A stretch of 64,000 nucleotides of DNA from Microdochium bolleyi (lineage: Eukaryota > Ascomycota > Sordariomycetes > Xylariales > Microdochiaceae). A model generated the notes under the pieces. It did no database searches. It was given only the letters and a program-made list of their open reading frames with translations, and was not told the DNA's origin. The stretch spans positions 2,547,524 through 2,611,523 of the forward strand of contig KQ964245.1 of the NCBI GenBank assembly GCA_001566295.1. The letters are read 5' to 3'. The position numbers were made by a program, and so were the translations under genes. This document shows positions 12,243 through 25,610 of this stretch, piece after piece. Position 1 is the stretch's first letter, and each line of letters starts with the position of its first letter.

Positions 12243-13140
12243 CCCGGGAGGGGTCCCGCAGCCTCACGTGTTCTCTGAGACATGCCCGCGTGTTTCGGAC
12301 CGTGCCTATTTGCAGACCACGGGCTTATGTGTATGACGGTGGGCTGAAGATACGGAGAACGCGTCCGGAAGCTTTTTGTCTCAGGCTCGCATTTTTGGGA
12401 AAGGCATTTTCACACACAAAACACGTACGTATGGCAGGTATGGCTGGAACGCGAGAGAGTCAATCGCACGAGTCGGAGATGAAATCTGCTCATCTTCAGC
12501 CAGCCACCATAACAGGTCGGCTGTCTCGAGGGTTGTCTCTACTGACATCCATGATTACCCCCACCGCCCCGGCCTCCCTGTTGGTCCGAGATGGACCTGG
12601 TTCAGTGCGGCTCCGAATGCGGTGGTCAATGAGACAGTCAGGTCTTCGAAGCGACAGCCAAGGTCTGCTTCTCCGGGATAGGTAGTCTGCCTCCGGCCGG
12701 CAACGGAGGTGGAGCGAAACGGCGGCGGCCGGCCGACGGTCAGGCACTACTCTGCTGGACACTAGTCTCCGGGGGCGGGTGAATCCGTCTCCCGCAGTAC
12801 AGGCAGCAAGCGGCGGCCAGCATCTGGCCTTCCTGTTCTCCGCGCATGAGCGGTCAGCACACCTTGCAACACGGAAACGACACGCCCTCCCCACACCATG
12901 GACATCAGCACTGTATCCTTCCACAATGTTCCCCGCGCGTCGTCCCGTGCTGGCTGCAGCGAACCTGGCGGTCAGGGAGTCTTGTCGCAGTGGGCCATGC
13001 CTGGAGAGGCCCAGGGTAAGGGAGGTAGGTAGTCTGGAGCTACTCAGGCAGGGCACGCATAGGTGTTACTGTGCAGCACAGATACGGTGACCACGTGTAC
13101 GGAGCCTCTCCCGGCCCCAGCCCCCGGCCCCGCTGCCGGA

Positions 13141-13163
13141 GGGTGGGAGGGTGGGAGGGTGGG
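13141..13163 (+). other. G-quadruplex-like motif
   Basis: Six runs of GGG separated by single T or A bases (alternating GGGT and GGGA units). This exceeds the usual four-run requirement for an intramolecular G-quadruplex with one-base loops. No gene lies nearby to give it an obvious role. Confidence 0.75.
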
Positions 13164-14213
13164 TTTTTCCTGCACTGCTGGCAGTCGTGTCACGGGCTAG
13201 TCTTGTGGCTGCCGGGCTGCGCTCCCGGGCGCCCGCCCTGGGGCCGGGGAAGTCGGCAGGAGGATACGCTCGTACGGGGCCCGTGGACAGCTAGGGCACG
13301 CCCGCGGCCGGCGGTGCTTCTGCTCTCGGTCCCTGCTTGGGAGCGTACGGGACCGCCGCTGGCCCCGGAGCGGAGCCATCGCGGACGGGTGATAGCAGAG
13401 CGTCAGCTTATTGCGAAGAGTTATCGAGGGAACCCTTACCTATCCCACGCCCAGGCGGTCTGCCAGATCCCTGGATCTGCGGGATGCCGCCGAAGGGCAA
13501 AGAATCGTGGAGACGGTGCCGTGCCGTGCCTGTGCCTTGCATGTTTGCGGAGATCCACAGCCGTGCATCTTCACCGCCAATCATGCCCGTCTTGTCAAAT
13601 GTGCAGCGCAGAGCCTCACGACGTTGGGCTTGGACTCCCGAACAGTACAATGCATTCGCTTTGCAAGGCCCAGCCAGCTACAGTGCGCATAGGCCGAGTG
13701 TGAGACCTACCAGTGCCCACCGAGGCACAAGATGGGAAGGCTGCCGACAAGGCAAGGCAAGGCAAAAAAGAAACACGGCAGAGCACTCGCATTCCAGCAT
13801 AACCGGCTCACCCTCTCTGAACAACAGCCTCAGACATTTGCTCCGGCACTTGCTGCTGCCTCGCATGTGAACATGGCCCGGCACAGAACGCAATTGCCCC
13901 TTGTGGTATTGATCTTCGCACATCAAAGACTATGGGATGGCTTGCATGTCAACATCACGACTAATCAATCGGTGCGATGCAGACTCACTCGCACACAAGG
14001 CACGCAAGTAATCATCAATAGATTTGCTCCTTCCGAGGTTTTTCACTGACGTGAACGTGATTTTGCGATTCCCCGGCGCCGTCACCCCTGGGCGTAAGTC
14101 TCACTGGGGCTCACCGCTCCGAGGCCCAGGACTTGACGATGTTCAAAGACCACCCCCACGGTCACCGGATGCAATCATTTAGAGGTCGCATGCCTGTCTG
14201 CCGGAAGCTCCAT

Positions 14214-14232
14214 GGGGGGAGGGGGGGGGGGG
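14214..14232 (+). repeat. G homopolymer, G6-A-G12
   Basis: A run of 6 G, one A and 12 G. A second run of 12 G lies at 14634-14645. Both are in non-coding DNA. Confidence 0.9.
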
Positions 14233-17200
14233 TCGCCGCACTGTCACCGAACCTGTGCTGGGGCAGCACTCTCAACACTTTTTTCTTTCTTTCATTTCTT
14301 TCGTTCATCAGCTCATTGGAACAGGCACAGTGCAAGGGAGGTAGGGAGGCAGGCAGACCATCTCCGGAGCGGAACTGGAACGCAAGCAAACAACATGAAG
14401 AACAAAGAAAAAGAGTTCACAATAGAGAGGCCCGTGACCGCACGATGCTCCACCAGAAGCACCGGAATATGTCACTGGCTGCCCCGTGCCTGGCTCGTTT
14501 GGGAAGCCCAAAAATTCTCGACCAAAGTCTTCCCTGTCCCTGGAACAGCGGAGAAAGGGCGAAGGAAGATCGCCTGACGTGGCCGACAACCGGCACGCAC
14601 CGACGGTGAGAATGTTCACGATGGGGCCAGAAAGGGGGGGGGGGGTCTCATGGATACCACAACACATCACTATCGGAAGAGAAAGTGGAATTGGCAGAAG
14701 AAGCTTGGACTGAGAAAAACTTCACACACAACAACGCTGCTTGAATGAAGCCCACAGTTTTCTTGGTTCCCCGAAACAGAGCAGATGGTCTATGCTCACG
14801 GCATCCCGGGAACGAGCTTCTAGAAGCACACCTTTGACTGTCTGGAACCAGCGAGATTGCGAACGGGGTTCACCGTGCAAGGCCTACAAGCTTTCAATTC
14901 AATTGCGGACCGGTCCAGTGAATTGCAGTCAAGAGCACGTCCGGAACCGCATGCAAGATTGGAAGCATGCAAGGTGAGATTTCGTGGGTACCCTACGGAT
15001 GCAGTCTTAGTCATCCAGGGGTACGGTAATACGCACCAACCAGCACAAAGAAGCGAAGACGAAGAAATGTGCCTTGATGGTGACAGCCGTGCATCGAACG
15101 TCGTGGAAGCTCTTCTTTCCTCGCACCGGTACCTTGTGGTGTGATGTGGTGAGGTGTGCAATTGTGCATGCATACACTCCCCTTCCGTGTCTGGCACGCA
15201 TCCCGCGCCCGCCTATGGACTGACTCACCCTCAGCCCTTCTCACGCCCAAACTGGAATGTGCAGTGGCCACCATAGGGCGGGAAGCCCTGGAACAGAGAC
15301 ATCCGTCATCATAACACAAAGAAAAAATTTCTCAGCATCATCATCCGCGGCACGGTGCCTTGGCCGCACCGGACGTTGCACCGAAGTCGGTCAATCAGGT
15401 CCGAGACGAGACATGTATCGAGTAGGTGTACGTGTATGTGTGTGCGCTGCTTCAGTGAACAAACTCATTACGCCGGAAAAGAAAACAAAATAGTGGTTCC
15501 TGCTCGGGAAGACGTTTCAACTGCTCCAAGACATCCCCCCTCTTCCGCAAGAGCGAAGGAAAATTTCTCCCTCCAGGAAAAGAGTGCACCGAAAGTGTTG
15601 GAAGGGTCGCTCTCTCATTTGCTGGGCTGTAACAAGCAAGGCAGCAAAGGGGCGTGTTAGTGAGCTTGGGCGTTGTTGCATGAAGGACGGATTCGACCAC
15701 CGGGATGCACAAGCGAGCGGCTCGCGTCAGCCCGCAGAGCCTCAAGGACACTCGAGCCAGTCCGACAACAACGACAACAGTGCAGGTGTGGTTGGTGCAC
15801 AGAAGCAGAATCTGCATATGACTCCGTAGTTGTAAGTGGCCTGACAAGTTTGCTCAGAAACAGCCCCAGCGAGACTGGGCGTGCTGTCAGCCATATTGAT
15901 AGCCATTGGACGACACAGGTCCTTCGCTCGACCATCCCGAGGAATGCGACAGCGCCTGAGAGGAACATTCGGGTCCCAGAGGCCGTATCCCCCCTTCTCT
16001 GGGTACGCTGTATCGTATTGCTGCGAGGTACCTCGCATAGGGTTTTAACTTCAGGTGATGTTGAGCTGCGCCTCCAGCGGCAAGCTCTCAGGGCGACTTT
16101 GACGGGTGAGTTGTCTAAACTCGAAGCGTGGCTAGCGAAGCCGCTTGCGAGCCCCGGGAGGGATTGGCCCCCGCAACCACAGAGGGCAAACCAGCGAATG
16201 TGAGAGCGGCCTGGGGACCCCGTGGCCCCCTTGGGGGAGCTATAGAGAACTAGGTCCTTAGCATATGCGCGACGGCGAAAACCTGGAGTCTGGAGTTGTC
16301 TCGTCGCCGAACGAGGTTGCAATGGCAATAGAGCTAACGGACGTTAAACTTTGTCGGCCGTACCCGCACACACATCAACTTGCTCGCAAAATGCACAGCA
16401 CTTTTCTCGCACAGCGGGGCGGGTTCCAAAAGCCTGGAATGACAGCAGCGCCATGCCTGCGGCGAGCCCAGGTTGATCGAGATGAAGATTTCCCACAGGT
16501 CTGTCTCGAGCTAGGAGGCGCAACCTTAGCCGGACTGCCCCCGACTCTCCGACGCTCCGGAGTACACACGAGTTGGCACCACGGAAACCTTGCATGCCGA
16601 TGCGCCTTGAACGCAAACAAACATGCAGCACTGAGCACGACATATAGAGTTTCCGCACCCTGGCTGCCGCACCTGCAGGCCAGGCACAAGCAGGGATAAC
16701 CGCCACCTCCAATAACAGCAACAACAGAAGCAAGTCTCTTTGAGAAGGAGTTTGAAGAGTTTGCTTCCTATGCGGCCAACTCTGCATTGTGGCGTCCACC
16801 TGTCCCGCTCAGGCCCGCGTCCCAGCCGACGGGTCTGAAAGAGGTACGACATCTCGGATCTACGACAAGGTCCCGCCCGGCTTATCGCTGGGTGCGACAG
16901 AGCGGCGATGTTGCACCGCAGAAAAGAAACAACAAGCAGGTTACACCCGGCGGCGAGCAAGTTCCTGCCTATTTGGAGTGCCGTCGAGGTCTCGGGACAT
17001 GGTTGGGGTATGTAACTGTATCCAGGAACCCCAGTAGGAACTTGCATGGTTATGAGCAAGGAGCCCTGCTTCATGAAGGCAATACAGGCGCTGGCTTGTC
17101 GAGGAGTTGGAGCAATGAGGAAGATCCGGTCTCCATGGATGGCGCCGCCGCTGCGTGAGTTGTTTGCACGGCTGTGCGATGCAAATTGAACTTTCTCTCT

Positions 17201-19952
17201 CTCGCCGAGACACTGGTTGGTGCCCTTGTACTTGGACGCCACGCGTCCAGCAACTCTGTTGTTGTTCCTGATGTCCAGCCAGGTCTCCTCTAGCTTCGCA
17301 CTCACCCCTCCGCTGTCTGATCCACTGCCCATTGGGAACCACAATATGATATGGGCAAAGTCATGAGATTGTGGGCTCATGACCATGTTTGAGCAGTTCC
17401 CCATGAGCAGCTCTCTGTGACGTAGGTGACTACGGGAGCGGAGCCCATCGCGATCACGGCCAGAAACCTCAAGCCATCATGGGCCCAGTCCTCTCGCCAG
17501 TGAGTGAGCGAGTTTGAGGGAAGGTGGGACGAGAGACCCGGCCGAATCCGCTGGCACGGCACAGTGCCAGGCACTCGAGGCTGGCACTATTTCCCTCAAG
17601 ACACACCCCCTTTGTGGGTCGGCCAGTGCCACTTTGGGCGCTGGCTTTTCCATGGGGCATCCGCACAATTGCGTCACCACAAAGACACAATCCCATGTTT
17701 GAGCTGTCTGGTCTTGCCATGCTCACATAAGCTTCTCAGGAACAGCACTGTCTCTGTACAGTGTGTGTCGCTCAAAGCCTCTCTCTCCAGCCGCCGGTTT
17801 CTCGCGTTTCACAGATCTGGATGCAAGGCAGAGACAGGGAGATCTGGTTCATCGTACTAGCACGACAATCTGCCGATGCAGAACCAGGCTGCATGTTCCA
17901 GGAGATGTTTGTTGGGATACATGCTGGAAGTGATGAATCTTCGAAGCTGCTCGTTGTCTCTCACAAGCGACCCGCCAAGTTTCGGTGACGAAAATCACGC
18001 CGACCTATCTGAAACTGATGATGCGGCCACAGAGTCAACGATCAACCTGTTGCTGTCATCACTCAATGTCCGGAGGGGTTTCCCTTGCGTTGCCCCCTCC
18101 TCTGCAGCACTGTCTGGGGCATAATGCAGCGAGCCCTAAAGCTCAAGTGCGGACAACGTCATCACGATGACAGCTCCTGGACCCATCCGCAGAGCTCCCT
18201 TAGTGCACCGCGAGGCCAGTCACGAGCAACGCAAATTGCTTCATCAGTAGCTCGGCATCAAGTTGACGGCACGACACGGAACCGCGCCACAAGAGAAAGA
18301 GATGAAGAAGGAAAAACCTTCAGCGTCACTCGTATCCCAGTGGAAGACAAAACTAGTGAAAATGCCAACGCATTGTTGCCAGACTAAACATCGTTAGATC
18401 CCATGGTCCCCCTGCGTATGATCTCCCAGGGGACGAATATTCATCTCCTCATCTTTTTTTACCTGTGCCGCTGCGCGCTAGCGACCCTCCCGCCCGTGAA
18501 GGTCTCCCGTCGCTTTGTTGTGTCTGAACCCCCAGATCAACGTGCAAATCGTCGATCTGTTTTGATTTTTCCACGATCGAGCTAACGACATTCCGCTAGG
18601 CTAGTGCATGAATCTGCTCCTGTTTTAGAGCCCGGCCCACACGCCTTACTCCCTCTTTTTTTCTTTCTCCGTCCTTGCCAGCGCAGCAGGCAGCTCCTTT
18701 TCCCACAGTAGGTTACATAATCCGTAGGGCGAGTACTGCTGGCAGTGGATCTGTTTCCAGCAGAGCCCAGAGCCGGTTTCACGCTTGCTTGCTGACGAGG
18801 CTGGCTGACAAGGCTGGCTGACCTGGATACCTAGCTGAAGATCAGATCTTTGGGTCTTCCTGCATGCATCAACTGTGCTTGGTGTGAAAACACTCGAGCT
18901 ACACGACCTGATCCAAAAGGATGAAACCGTCGCTATACGATTTGACTCCAGCGCACAGCTGTTCCACGTACTTCGTCGACGTTCCAAGCAATATGACCGT
19001 GGACCGATCATCACCGTCAACAGCCGTGTTTGGCAATTGTGCCCTGATCCTGACCCCTGCCCAATTCTAATGCACACTCTTTAAACTTCACGCGCATCAA
19101 GGGCCGAGACACGTCTGGCCCAGTGCCGGCTACGTAACGATGGGGGACCCCGTCGACCGACCCGCACCGGAGAGGAGGGACAGAGAGCCCGGTGGAGTCT
19201 TTGTTTCGTGCCATGTTTTGCGTGTAGATTGCGTCAAGTCGCCCGGCAGAGACACATCATGAAGCCGGTGAAAGGAAGTGGGGGCCGAGCCGTCCTCCGT
19301 TCCGTGCCTTGTGCTGTCTCGTGTCATCTGGTTCCTGTTGGCCCGAGACATCCACAGGAAGACAAGAGATGGTGCGCCGCGAGCGGCGTACAATTACATA
19401 CCGAGTTGGTACACACAATGGGGTTTGCAGGCCCCACCATAGCTGGAGAATGAGGCTCAGCACCCGCTCTCGTCCCGATCAACGATCGCGATGTCTCACG
19501 ACGCCCTCTTCTCCCGTGACCAAAGGAGATTTTTTTCTCTCTCTCGTCTTGGGTGCGATCCACAGTCTCGGGTATCCTGGCTGCATCAGGGCAGTGACCC
19601 CTTTCTTTTCAGACAATGGGCAGAGTCCAGTCCGAGGTCTCACAATCGCACGATGCAAACTTTGATGATGTATCAAACTGTACCTGAGAAATAGCCTTCC
19701 CGGTGAGTGCCTGGTATGTACATTAGTCTCGAACTTGCACTGCAAAGACAAAAGTGGACTGGCAGCTCCTAGCTCACCTCTGCTCTCCCGCTCCGGGCGC
19801 GGGCCGCGCATACCGCCGGCCAGGCACGGCATTTCCTTTCTGTAGCACTTTTGGTCGCACAGATCTGGTCTGTGCAGTGTTCCGGATGAGTGCAGACGTT
19901 TCTCACAGAGCCAAGACCTCAACAAGTGCAGATCTGTGCGAGCATCCGAGTG

Positions 19953-19970
19953 GCTGCTGCTGCTGCTGCT
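19953..19970 (+). repeat. (GCT)6 microsatellite
   Basis: Six perfect GCT units, outside any supportable coding frame. Confidence 0.85.
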
Positions 19971-22900
19971 TGCTAGCTCGGACCTATGCGCCAACTCACT
20001 CAGACGACTGGGCTGCAGAGCAAAGTTGTTGCTGTTGCTGATGTCCGTGCATGGATGAGGCGACGACCGCCGGCGACAGCCTCACAGAGCGCCCGGTCAT
20101 GCATGAAAGTGTGCTAACGATCTCTAAATCGCACCAGCACAAGACCAACAACAATAACAGCACAAAAGGTCTCCCACTGCAGAAAGCGAACCGACAAAGG
20201 AAAGGCCTGGACGCATGCTCCCACCACCAACAAGCAAGACAGGCACAACAAACCTTGATTGTGCTTCAAGACCCCTTGTCTTGGCACCACACTCGGCTGC
20301 ACACACTCCATGAAAGAAAGTGGCCGCAGGCACCGGCCGGCCCCGGCATCGCCGACTTCGGACCACCACTGACTTGCACACACACAACAGCAGCTCGTCG
20401 CATATTTTCTCAGCCGCATGCCGGGTACGGAGGACGTGGCTGGCCCATACGGCCGAGCGCGTGTAGATCCGCTCCCGATACCCGATCTGTGCACACCTTT
20501 TCTGCTTGTTTTCTGTAGCAGGCGAGCGTGGAGATTTGCCAAAGGGTCCTCATAGGTCAATGCTGTCCCAAGCCAGAAAAACGACACCTAAAGAGTGCTC
20601 CCTGGAGCCCCGAGCGAGCACGATTAGCTCTGGACGATAGTCATTGAGGATTTGCGTGACCTGGGCGAAGTGACAATGGTTCGTTCGATTGATAGACTTT
20701 TTTGTTTTGTTTTCTCTCTAATGGAGCCAAAAAGTCATCCTGGAGCGTGATGGCAGAGTTTTCTCCTCCCTTCGTCAGCTGCCATACGTCGCACGTCTCG
20801 ATGCCTCCCCTACCTCTACTCCCATTGCCATAAGTCTGAGTAGCCTGTTTGCTCTCGACGCCTGAGAGCCAATCCCGGCCGCCACGCCGTGCTAGCTAGC
20901 CCCAACTCCGCAGCGAGAGAGAGGGAGAGAGCATGGGGAGCCGTCAAACTGTTCTGGGCAACTGTGACTGTTCTTGCCCAAAAGAGAAAAAAAAGTCCGC
21001 CCTGTCCTCCGCTCCGATCGGAGTCCTGCCCTGCCTGCCCTGCCTAGTGGAGCCGACCTCCAGCATCCGCCATCCGGCCTTCCGCCGTCCCGCGGACGAC
21101 GACGACGACCAACAACATACTTCACACATGGGCACCATATCCACATCCACATCCACATCCTCACTAACCCCCAACTTCCAAGCCAGCGAGAAAAACAAAG
21201 GGGGGGGACGGGACATGGTGGAGACCGGTCAGCTCTAGTTTAAGCGAAAGGGCGGGACTACCTATCTGTGTCTAGCCAGTAGGTACTAGGTATGGGGTTC
21301 GCCAAGAACGAGACTTTGAGGCTCTGCTATGCTTGCCCGCGGCTTGCTGTGCATTGATTGCCTTGTCAGTGCTTGCTAAAACAATGGTAAAGTTTTTCCT
21401 CGGCTGTGACAAAAAGTTGCTCCAACCACTACCACCACCACCCAACACCGCCATCGCCATCGCCAAGCACCGGGTCCCGCCGCCCGGCGGCGCCGGTGAT
21501 GGGGCATGTAGACAAGCGAAGAAGCCGTGTTTTCCCTTTTCGCTGTCCCTTTATCTCCCTCCCTCTCTCCACATGCTGTAAAACACGACATATCCACAGA
21601 CATCCACCATCCACACACACATACCTTCCTGCTCCATGTGCTTATCTCCACACTTTCGCTTGTGTCTCGTCGTTGTGTTGCTTCCGTCGGGATCCGGGCG
21701 GGCACGGACTTGACGGCTCGCCTGAGAGAGAGGGAGCGCAGCTGAAGACAAAGGAGGAACCGGCAAGCTCCACCGACACACACCCAGACACAGACTCTAG
21801 GTACCCATCCATCCAGCAGGGTCCCTCCCAACTTGCGGTCGGAAACCGCCCCCACCCGGTGGTGCATAAGGTACACAGACCGAGTTTGCGTGTTTCTCTC
21901 TTCCCCGGGGAAGCAGCAAAAGTCTTTCCGGACCAGCATCCGCGGTGACCGGGGTTCGTTGGTCTGGTCTGGAGACTATTTTTTTGGTTGGAGGGGGCCT
22001 GGACTCTGGACCCTCTCTCTCTCTCTCTCCCTTTCCAGGATGCTCGAGAATCGGCACATTTCTCCAAAACCAAGACGGCAAAGAATAAAGCACGGATGTT
22101 TTTCTTTCCTTGCGTGTGTGTGTGTCAGAGCGAGAAAAAAAAATTTCTCTGTCTCCAAGCAATGGTGCTGGTTGTTGCTGCTGTTGGTCTGTGCCTGTGC
22201 CTGTGCCCGTGCCCAGACGCATCGTTTGAGGAGGACGGGTGCACTTTTGCCCATCAACATCAGACAATCATACCTTTCACTGGTGCGACTGGATGTGACG
22301 TGTCCGCGCCCGTCCCGTCTTATTCCCCTCCCCTTATTGAATTCTGGACCGTGAGGCAGGCTAAGTGGCCCGTGGACCACTTAGTGAGTTAGTGCTGGAC
22401 GGCATTGAGTCGTTGATTGCTGGGGAAAGCTCCAACCTAAACGACATCGGCGCTGCTTGGTCACACCTAGCTGGGAGTGGGCCCAGTCCACTCTCCTGTG
22501 ACACACTACCAGGATAGCTCGACTGATGCGATGCCGGAACGCGGACATCAAGGTGGAGGTTGCAGTCACATAGATCCCACTGGCACGAGAAGGAAGGTAT
22601 TGTGAGCGTCAAAATGTCTTGAGTGATATTGATGCGTGGCAGCGCAGGAGCTTTCTGGTAAGCATAGCTGTTCTCTAAGGCAATGCCAACGAATGTAAGA
22701 CAAGCTTGTAGCTCGACTCCGAGGCCAAGGACCGTGATCCAATGGCCACCCCGACGATATCTGTCTCGCCAACCCGGGGTTGTGGTATGCTATGCAGTGA
22801 ATAATGGGGATATCTTTGCAACAAAGTCGTTGTACAATAAACCGTGCCCCTGATCCTTGGGGCATCCCGTCATGCGCCTGAGCCAAAAGGAAAAACAAAC

Positions 22901-23186
22901 TGAAAAAGCAAAGTGATGAAACCCTTGATAACCCTTGGGTACCCGTAAACTTTTTTGGGATGCTGTGCTCCGAGAGATGCCGCTTGTACAATAAGTGCAC
23001 AGATGTATAAGTGTGTTTGAATTGTTGAATGTTTTGAATGGTATTGCTGTGTTGAGTGGTTGATGTGTCGCTGGTAGAAGAGATAGGGGAGTGTGGTTCG
23101 TCATTGGTTGTTTTTTTGTGTCGTTAAAGGTGTTGAACATGAAGAGACGGCTGTGCCATCGCAGTAGAAACGCTGGGCTTCAGCCT

Positions 23187-23579
23187 CTAGTATGAGCGGC
23201 GACGTTGTGGGCGGGAGTGCTCGAATGAGCTGGCGTAGTCCCGGAGCTGTTGTCTCGCCTTACTTGACAGGTTGTTGGCGTCACTTGATGTTGAAGATGT
23301 GCTCTGAAGGGAGCAGAGGCTGCTGTGCGAGCTCGACGGGGTCAGAGCCCGAGACGAGGCGGACGTCTGTGATTGCCTGGCGGACTGGCCATTGGCAAAG
23401 TCGTAGGCGGGCGCGAGGTAGAAGCTTGCCTGAGTCTGAGGGGTGCTTGACGAGTAGGGCAACGGCGAGCACTTCTCGAAGTCGGAGAGGCGGCAAGACT
23501 CGGAGCAGTACGTTGTGCCCTCGGTCTGCCTATCGCAAGACAGGCAGAACTGGTGTTCCCAATCCAGATCGGCAGACAT
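23187..23579 (-). CDS. ECL1-type small Cys-motif protein (lifespan-regulator family)
   Basis: A single exon encodes 130 residues. Near the N-terminus, four cysteines (12, 15, 25, 29) form a C-x2-C-x9-C-x3-C cluster within WEHQFCLSCD and TYCSESCR. This matches the short metal-binding-like motif of the fungal Ecl1/2/3 family, known in fission yeast for extending chronological lifespan. After it comes a low-complexity Ser/Thr/Gln-rich tail ending in a basic RPQRRRSY. I start at MSADLDW because the motif normally sits within the first 30 residues. The frame stays open upstream to an ATG at 23831, but that extension is compositionally like a leader. It is the only convincing gene in roughly 28 kb, which suggests a large regulatory or leader region. 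Family assignment rests on the Cys pattern and size. Confidence 0.75.
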   Translation of the reverse strand: MSADLDWEHQFCLSCDRQTEGTTYCSESCRLSDFEKCSPLPYSSSTPQTQASFYLAPAYDFANGQSARQSQTSASSRALTPSSSHSSLCSLQSTSSTSSDANNLSSKARQQLRDYASSFEHSRPQRRRSY

Positions 23580-24850
23580 GGCGAAGGATGGGGCGTGGAC
23601 TTTGGTAAATGTCCTTTGGTTGCGTAGCTTGTGATTCCGACAAGAGCGGGCTGGTGTAAGGCGACAATGTCGTGACGAGACCGAGAGGCTGACTGGTGTT
23701 GCGGTTGGAAGTTGTTTGGCGTGAGTGGCTGTGTGACTGATTGTTGGCAGGCTTGACCTTGTAGGCGAAGGACTCGGGCGAAGTTGGGGTGCAGTGCGTT
23801 GGTTGTGGTGAGGTTGGGACTTGGTGGTCAAGAGAGGTGGGCGGATGCCGAAGTAGTTATGGACGGGCGAGGAGGAGGGCTGTCGACGGGCGACGGAGCA
23901 GGCTCAAGTGCAGATCCCCTTTGGAGGAGGGCGGCAGCGAGGGTGGGCACTGCCTCGAAGGTACAATCATGGTGCACTCTTGCGTGCAAAGGTACCTGCT
24001 GCCTTGGACAGTCATCGGTGGGTCCAGCCAGCACGCCCGCAGGCTCCGATCCTGGCGCCTTTTTGGAGGCAAGCACACCCTTGGGCCTGTACGTATTCTC
24101 CGGCAGGTCTAGCGTCATCTCGCGGGTGGGGACGCAGCAGGTGAGGCCATCCAGCAGAGGGCGTGTCGTCAGCGCGCACGTTGATAGCGCAACCCAGGCT
24201 CCCACTGTGCGCCATCACCGATGACGGTTGCTCCCAGGGGGCGTGGGCTGAGGACGAGGGAGCAAGCAGGAAAGAGAGAGACAGTGAGACAAGACGCCCG
24301 ACAGGGGGGCTACACCACCGAGGACCACCACGCCCGGGGCAGTGCTCACTGTTGTTGGCCGCTGCCAGCGCCAGGCACGCACCTGTGCACCTGTGCACCA
24401 GCGGGTGTGTGCCTACGACCCCAGGAACTCTCTGTGCGGTCCTTGCATCTCTGCATACAACTATTTGTTCCCTGGTCTCCAAGTTGGGCGTGGCCGCTTT
24501 GCAGAGACCGTGCTGATCCGTCCTTGGCTGCGGCGACAGCCTTGCAACGACGAATCTCGTCGACACAGGAAAATTTTCTTCCCGCTGGGCTCTCGTGGCA
24601 TGTTGGCACAAACTCTGGATCAGGCACGGGACGGGCAAACTCTTCCCCCCCTTAGACCACAGGATGAAGCTGGCGGGGGAGGTGGGCCAGGCTCAGAGTG
24701 GTGTGATGTGGTGTGCTCTTGTGCCATCGTCGCAATCGGAGCACACCTGGGCATCATCTCAGCGCTGGAGAGGCCGGCACTAGCGGAGGGCTCTCATCGG
24801 TACTTGGCTTGGCTCGGCGCCAGGTTTTCACAACCCTCCAGGGCTGGCTA

Positions 24851-24870
24851 GCTGGCTGGCTGGCTGGCTG
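24851..24870 (+). repeat. (GCTG)5 microsatellite
   Basis: Five perfect GCTG units, preceded by a partial sixth interrupted by TA. Confidence 0.85.
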
Positions 24871-25588
24871 CCAAAATCCAGATCGTTCTCTGCGGGCCTC
24901 ACCCTGGCATCTGTCGCTTGTTTCTTCGCTCAGCTGAGCGTAAGCCACCAAGGCCCTTTCCGTTCCCGTTCGTCCACATCGTCCACATCCAGGGACAACT
25001 GCTCAAAGGGGAATCTGAGGTCGATGAGAAAAAAAAATTGTTCTCGCTAGCGTGGCCATGCCCTCGTCGTCGCCCAGGCCCAGCCCACGCACACGCCAGG
25101 CCCTCTGCATCTGGCTGTGCATGAGCTGAGCCGAGCCGATATTGCACCCCCAGTCCCCGGAAAGGAGGCAACATCGTCGACTCCTATCGCGCACCTGGTG
25201 ATGCTCGCTCTCTTCTCCACGGGGGGCCATGGGGCTGCTCCGCAACCTCGTTCGCAGTGCTCGCTCGAACGGCCCTAGTTCGACTCGCTATCGTGCTAGC
25301 CGGGGCCCGGCGAGAGACGGAGGCGGCACCTCGCTCCACCCGCAAGGTGATTCACCACCATCGCAATGACCAATACTCGTGCCCCGTGATCGCAGCGCGC
25401 GGCGCCGACGGCTCGTCGCATACCTCGCATCATCACGTCCTCTCGGCCCGCCAGTCTGGTGAATGTTCCCCGCTTCTGTCCGACGACGAAGCAAGCTCCC
25501 ACGCCTGTCGTGACCCGGGCGCCACCTCTGGACCTGTTCCTCTGTTGCACGAACGCTGCTGATGTAGAAATGCACCATGCACCGTGAT

Positions 25589-25610
25589 GGCCAGCCGCCA
25601 TTGGCTGGCC
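25589..25610. repeat. Short inverted repeat (8-bp stem)
   Basis: GGCCAGCC and GGCTGGCC form a perfect 8-bp stem around a six-base loop. A similar imperfect stem lies at 30520-30538 in a loosely similar context. Confidence 0.6.

Larger units (their letters stand above)
10457..23186. other. Long gene-poor region, left half
   Basis: I find no supportable gene in 12.7 kb. The longest open frames (for example 16526-17404 minus and 12496-13056 minus) contain improbable runs of Cys, Trp and His, overlap open frames on the other strand, and show no conserved motif. The base composition is mixed rather than AT-rich, so RIP-degraded transposon remnants are not evident. What is visible is simple-sequence DNA: an octamer variant at 11084, CTT and GCT runs, G-runs near 14.2 and 14.6 kb, a G-quadruplex-like motif at 13141, and CT-rich tracts around 21.5-22.1 kb. 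Part of the right end may be the terminator of the ECL1-type gene. Confidence 0.55.

Noticed and set aside
16526..17404. Minus-strand open frame of 292 codons
   Set aside because: Contains CFCCCCCYW-type runs from a simple repeat and no domain.
25240..25330. Possible tRNA (TTCGA-like text near 25280)
   Set aside because: No D-arm, anticodon stem or acceptor stem can be folded around it.
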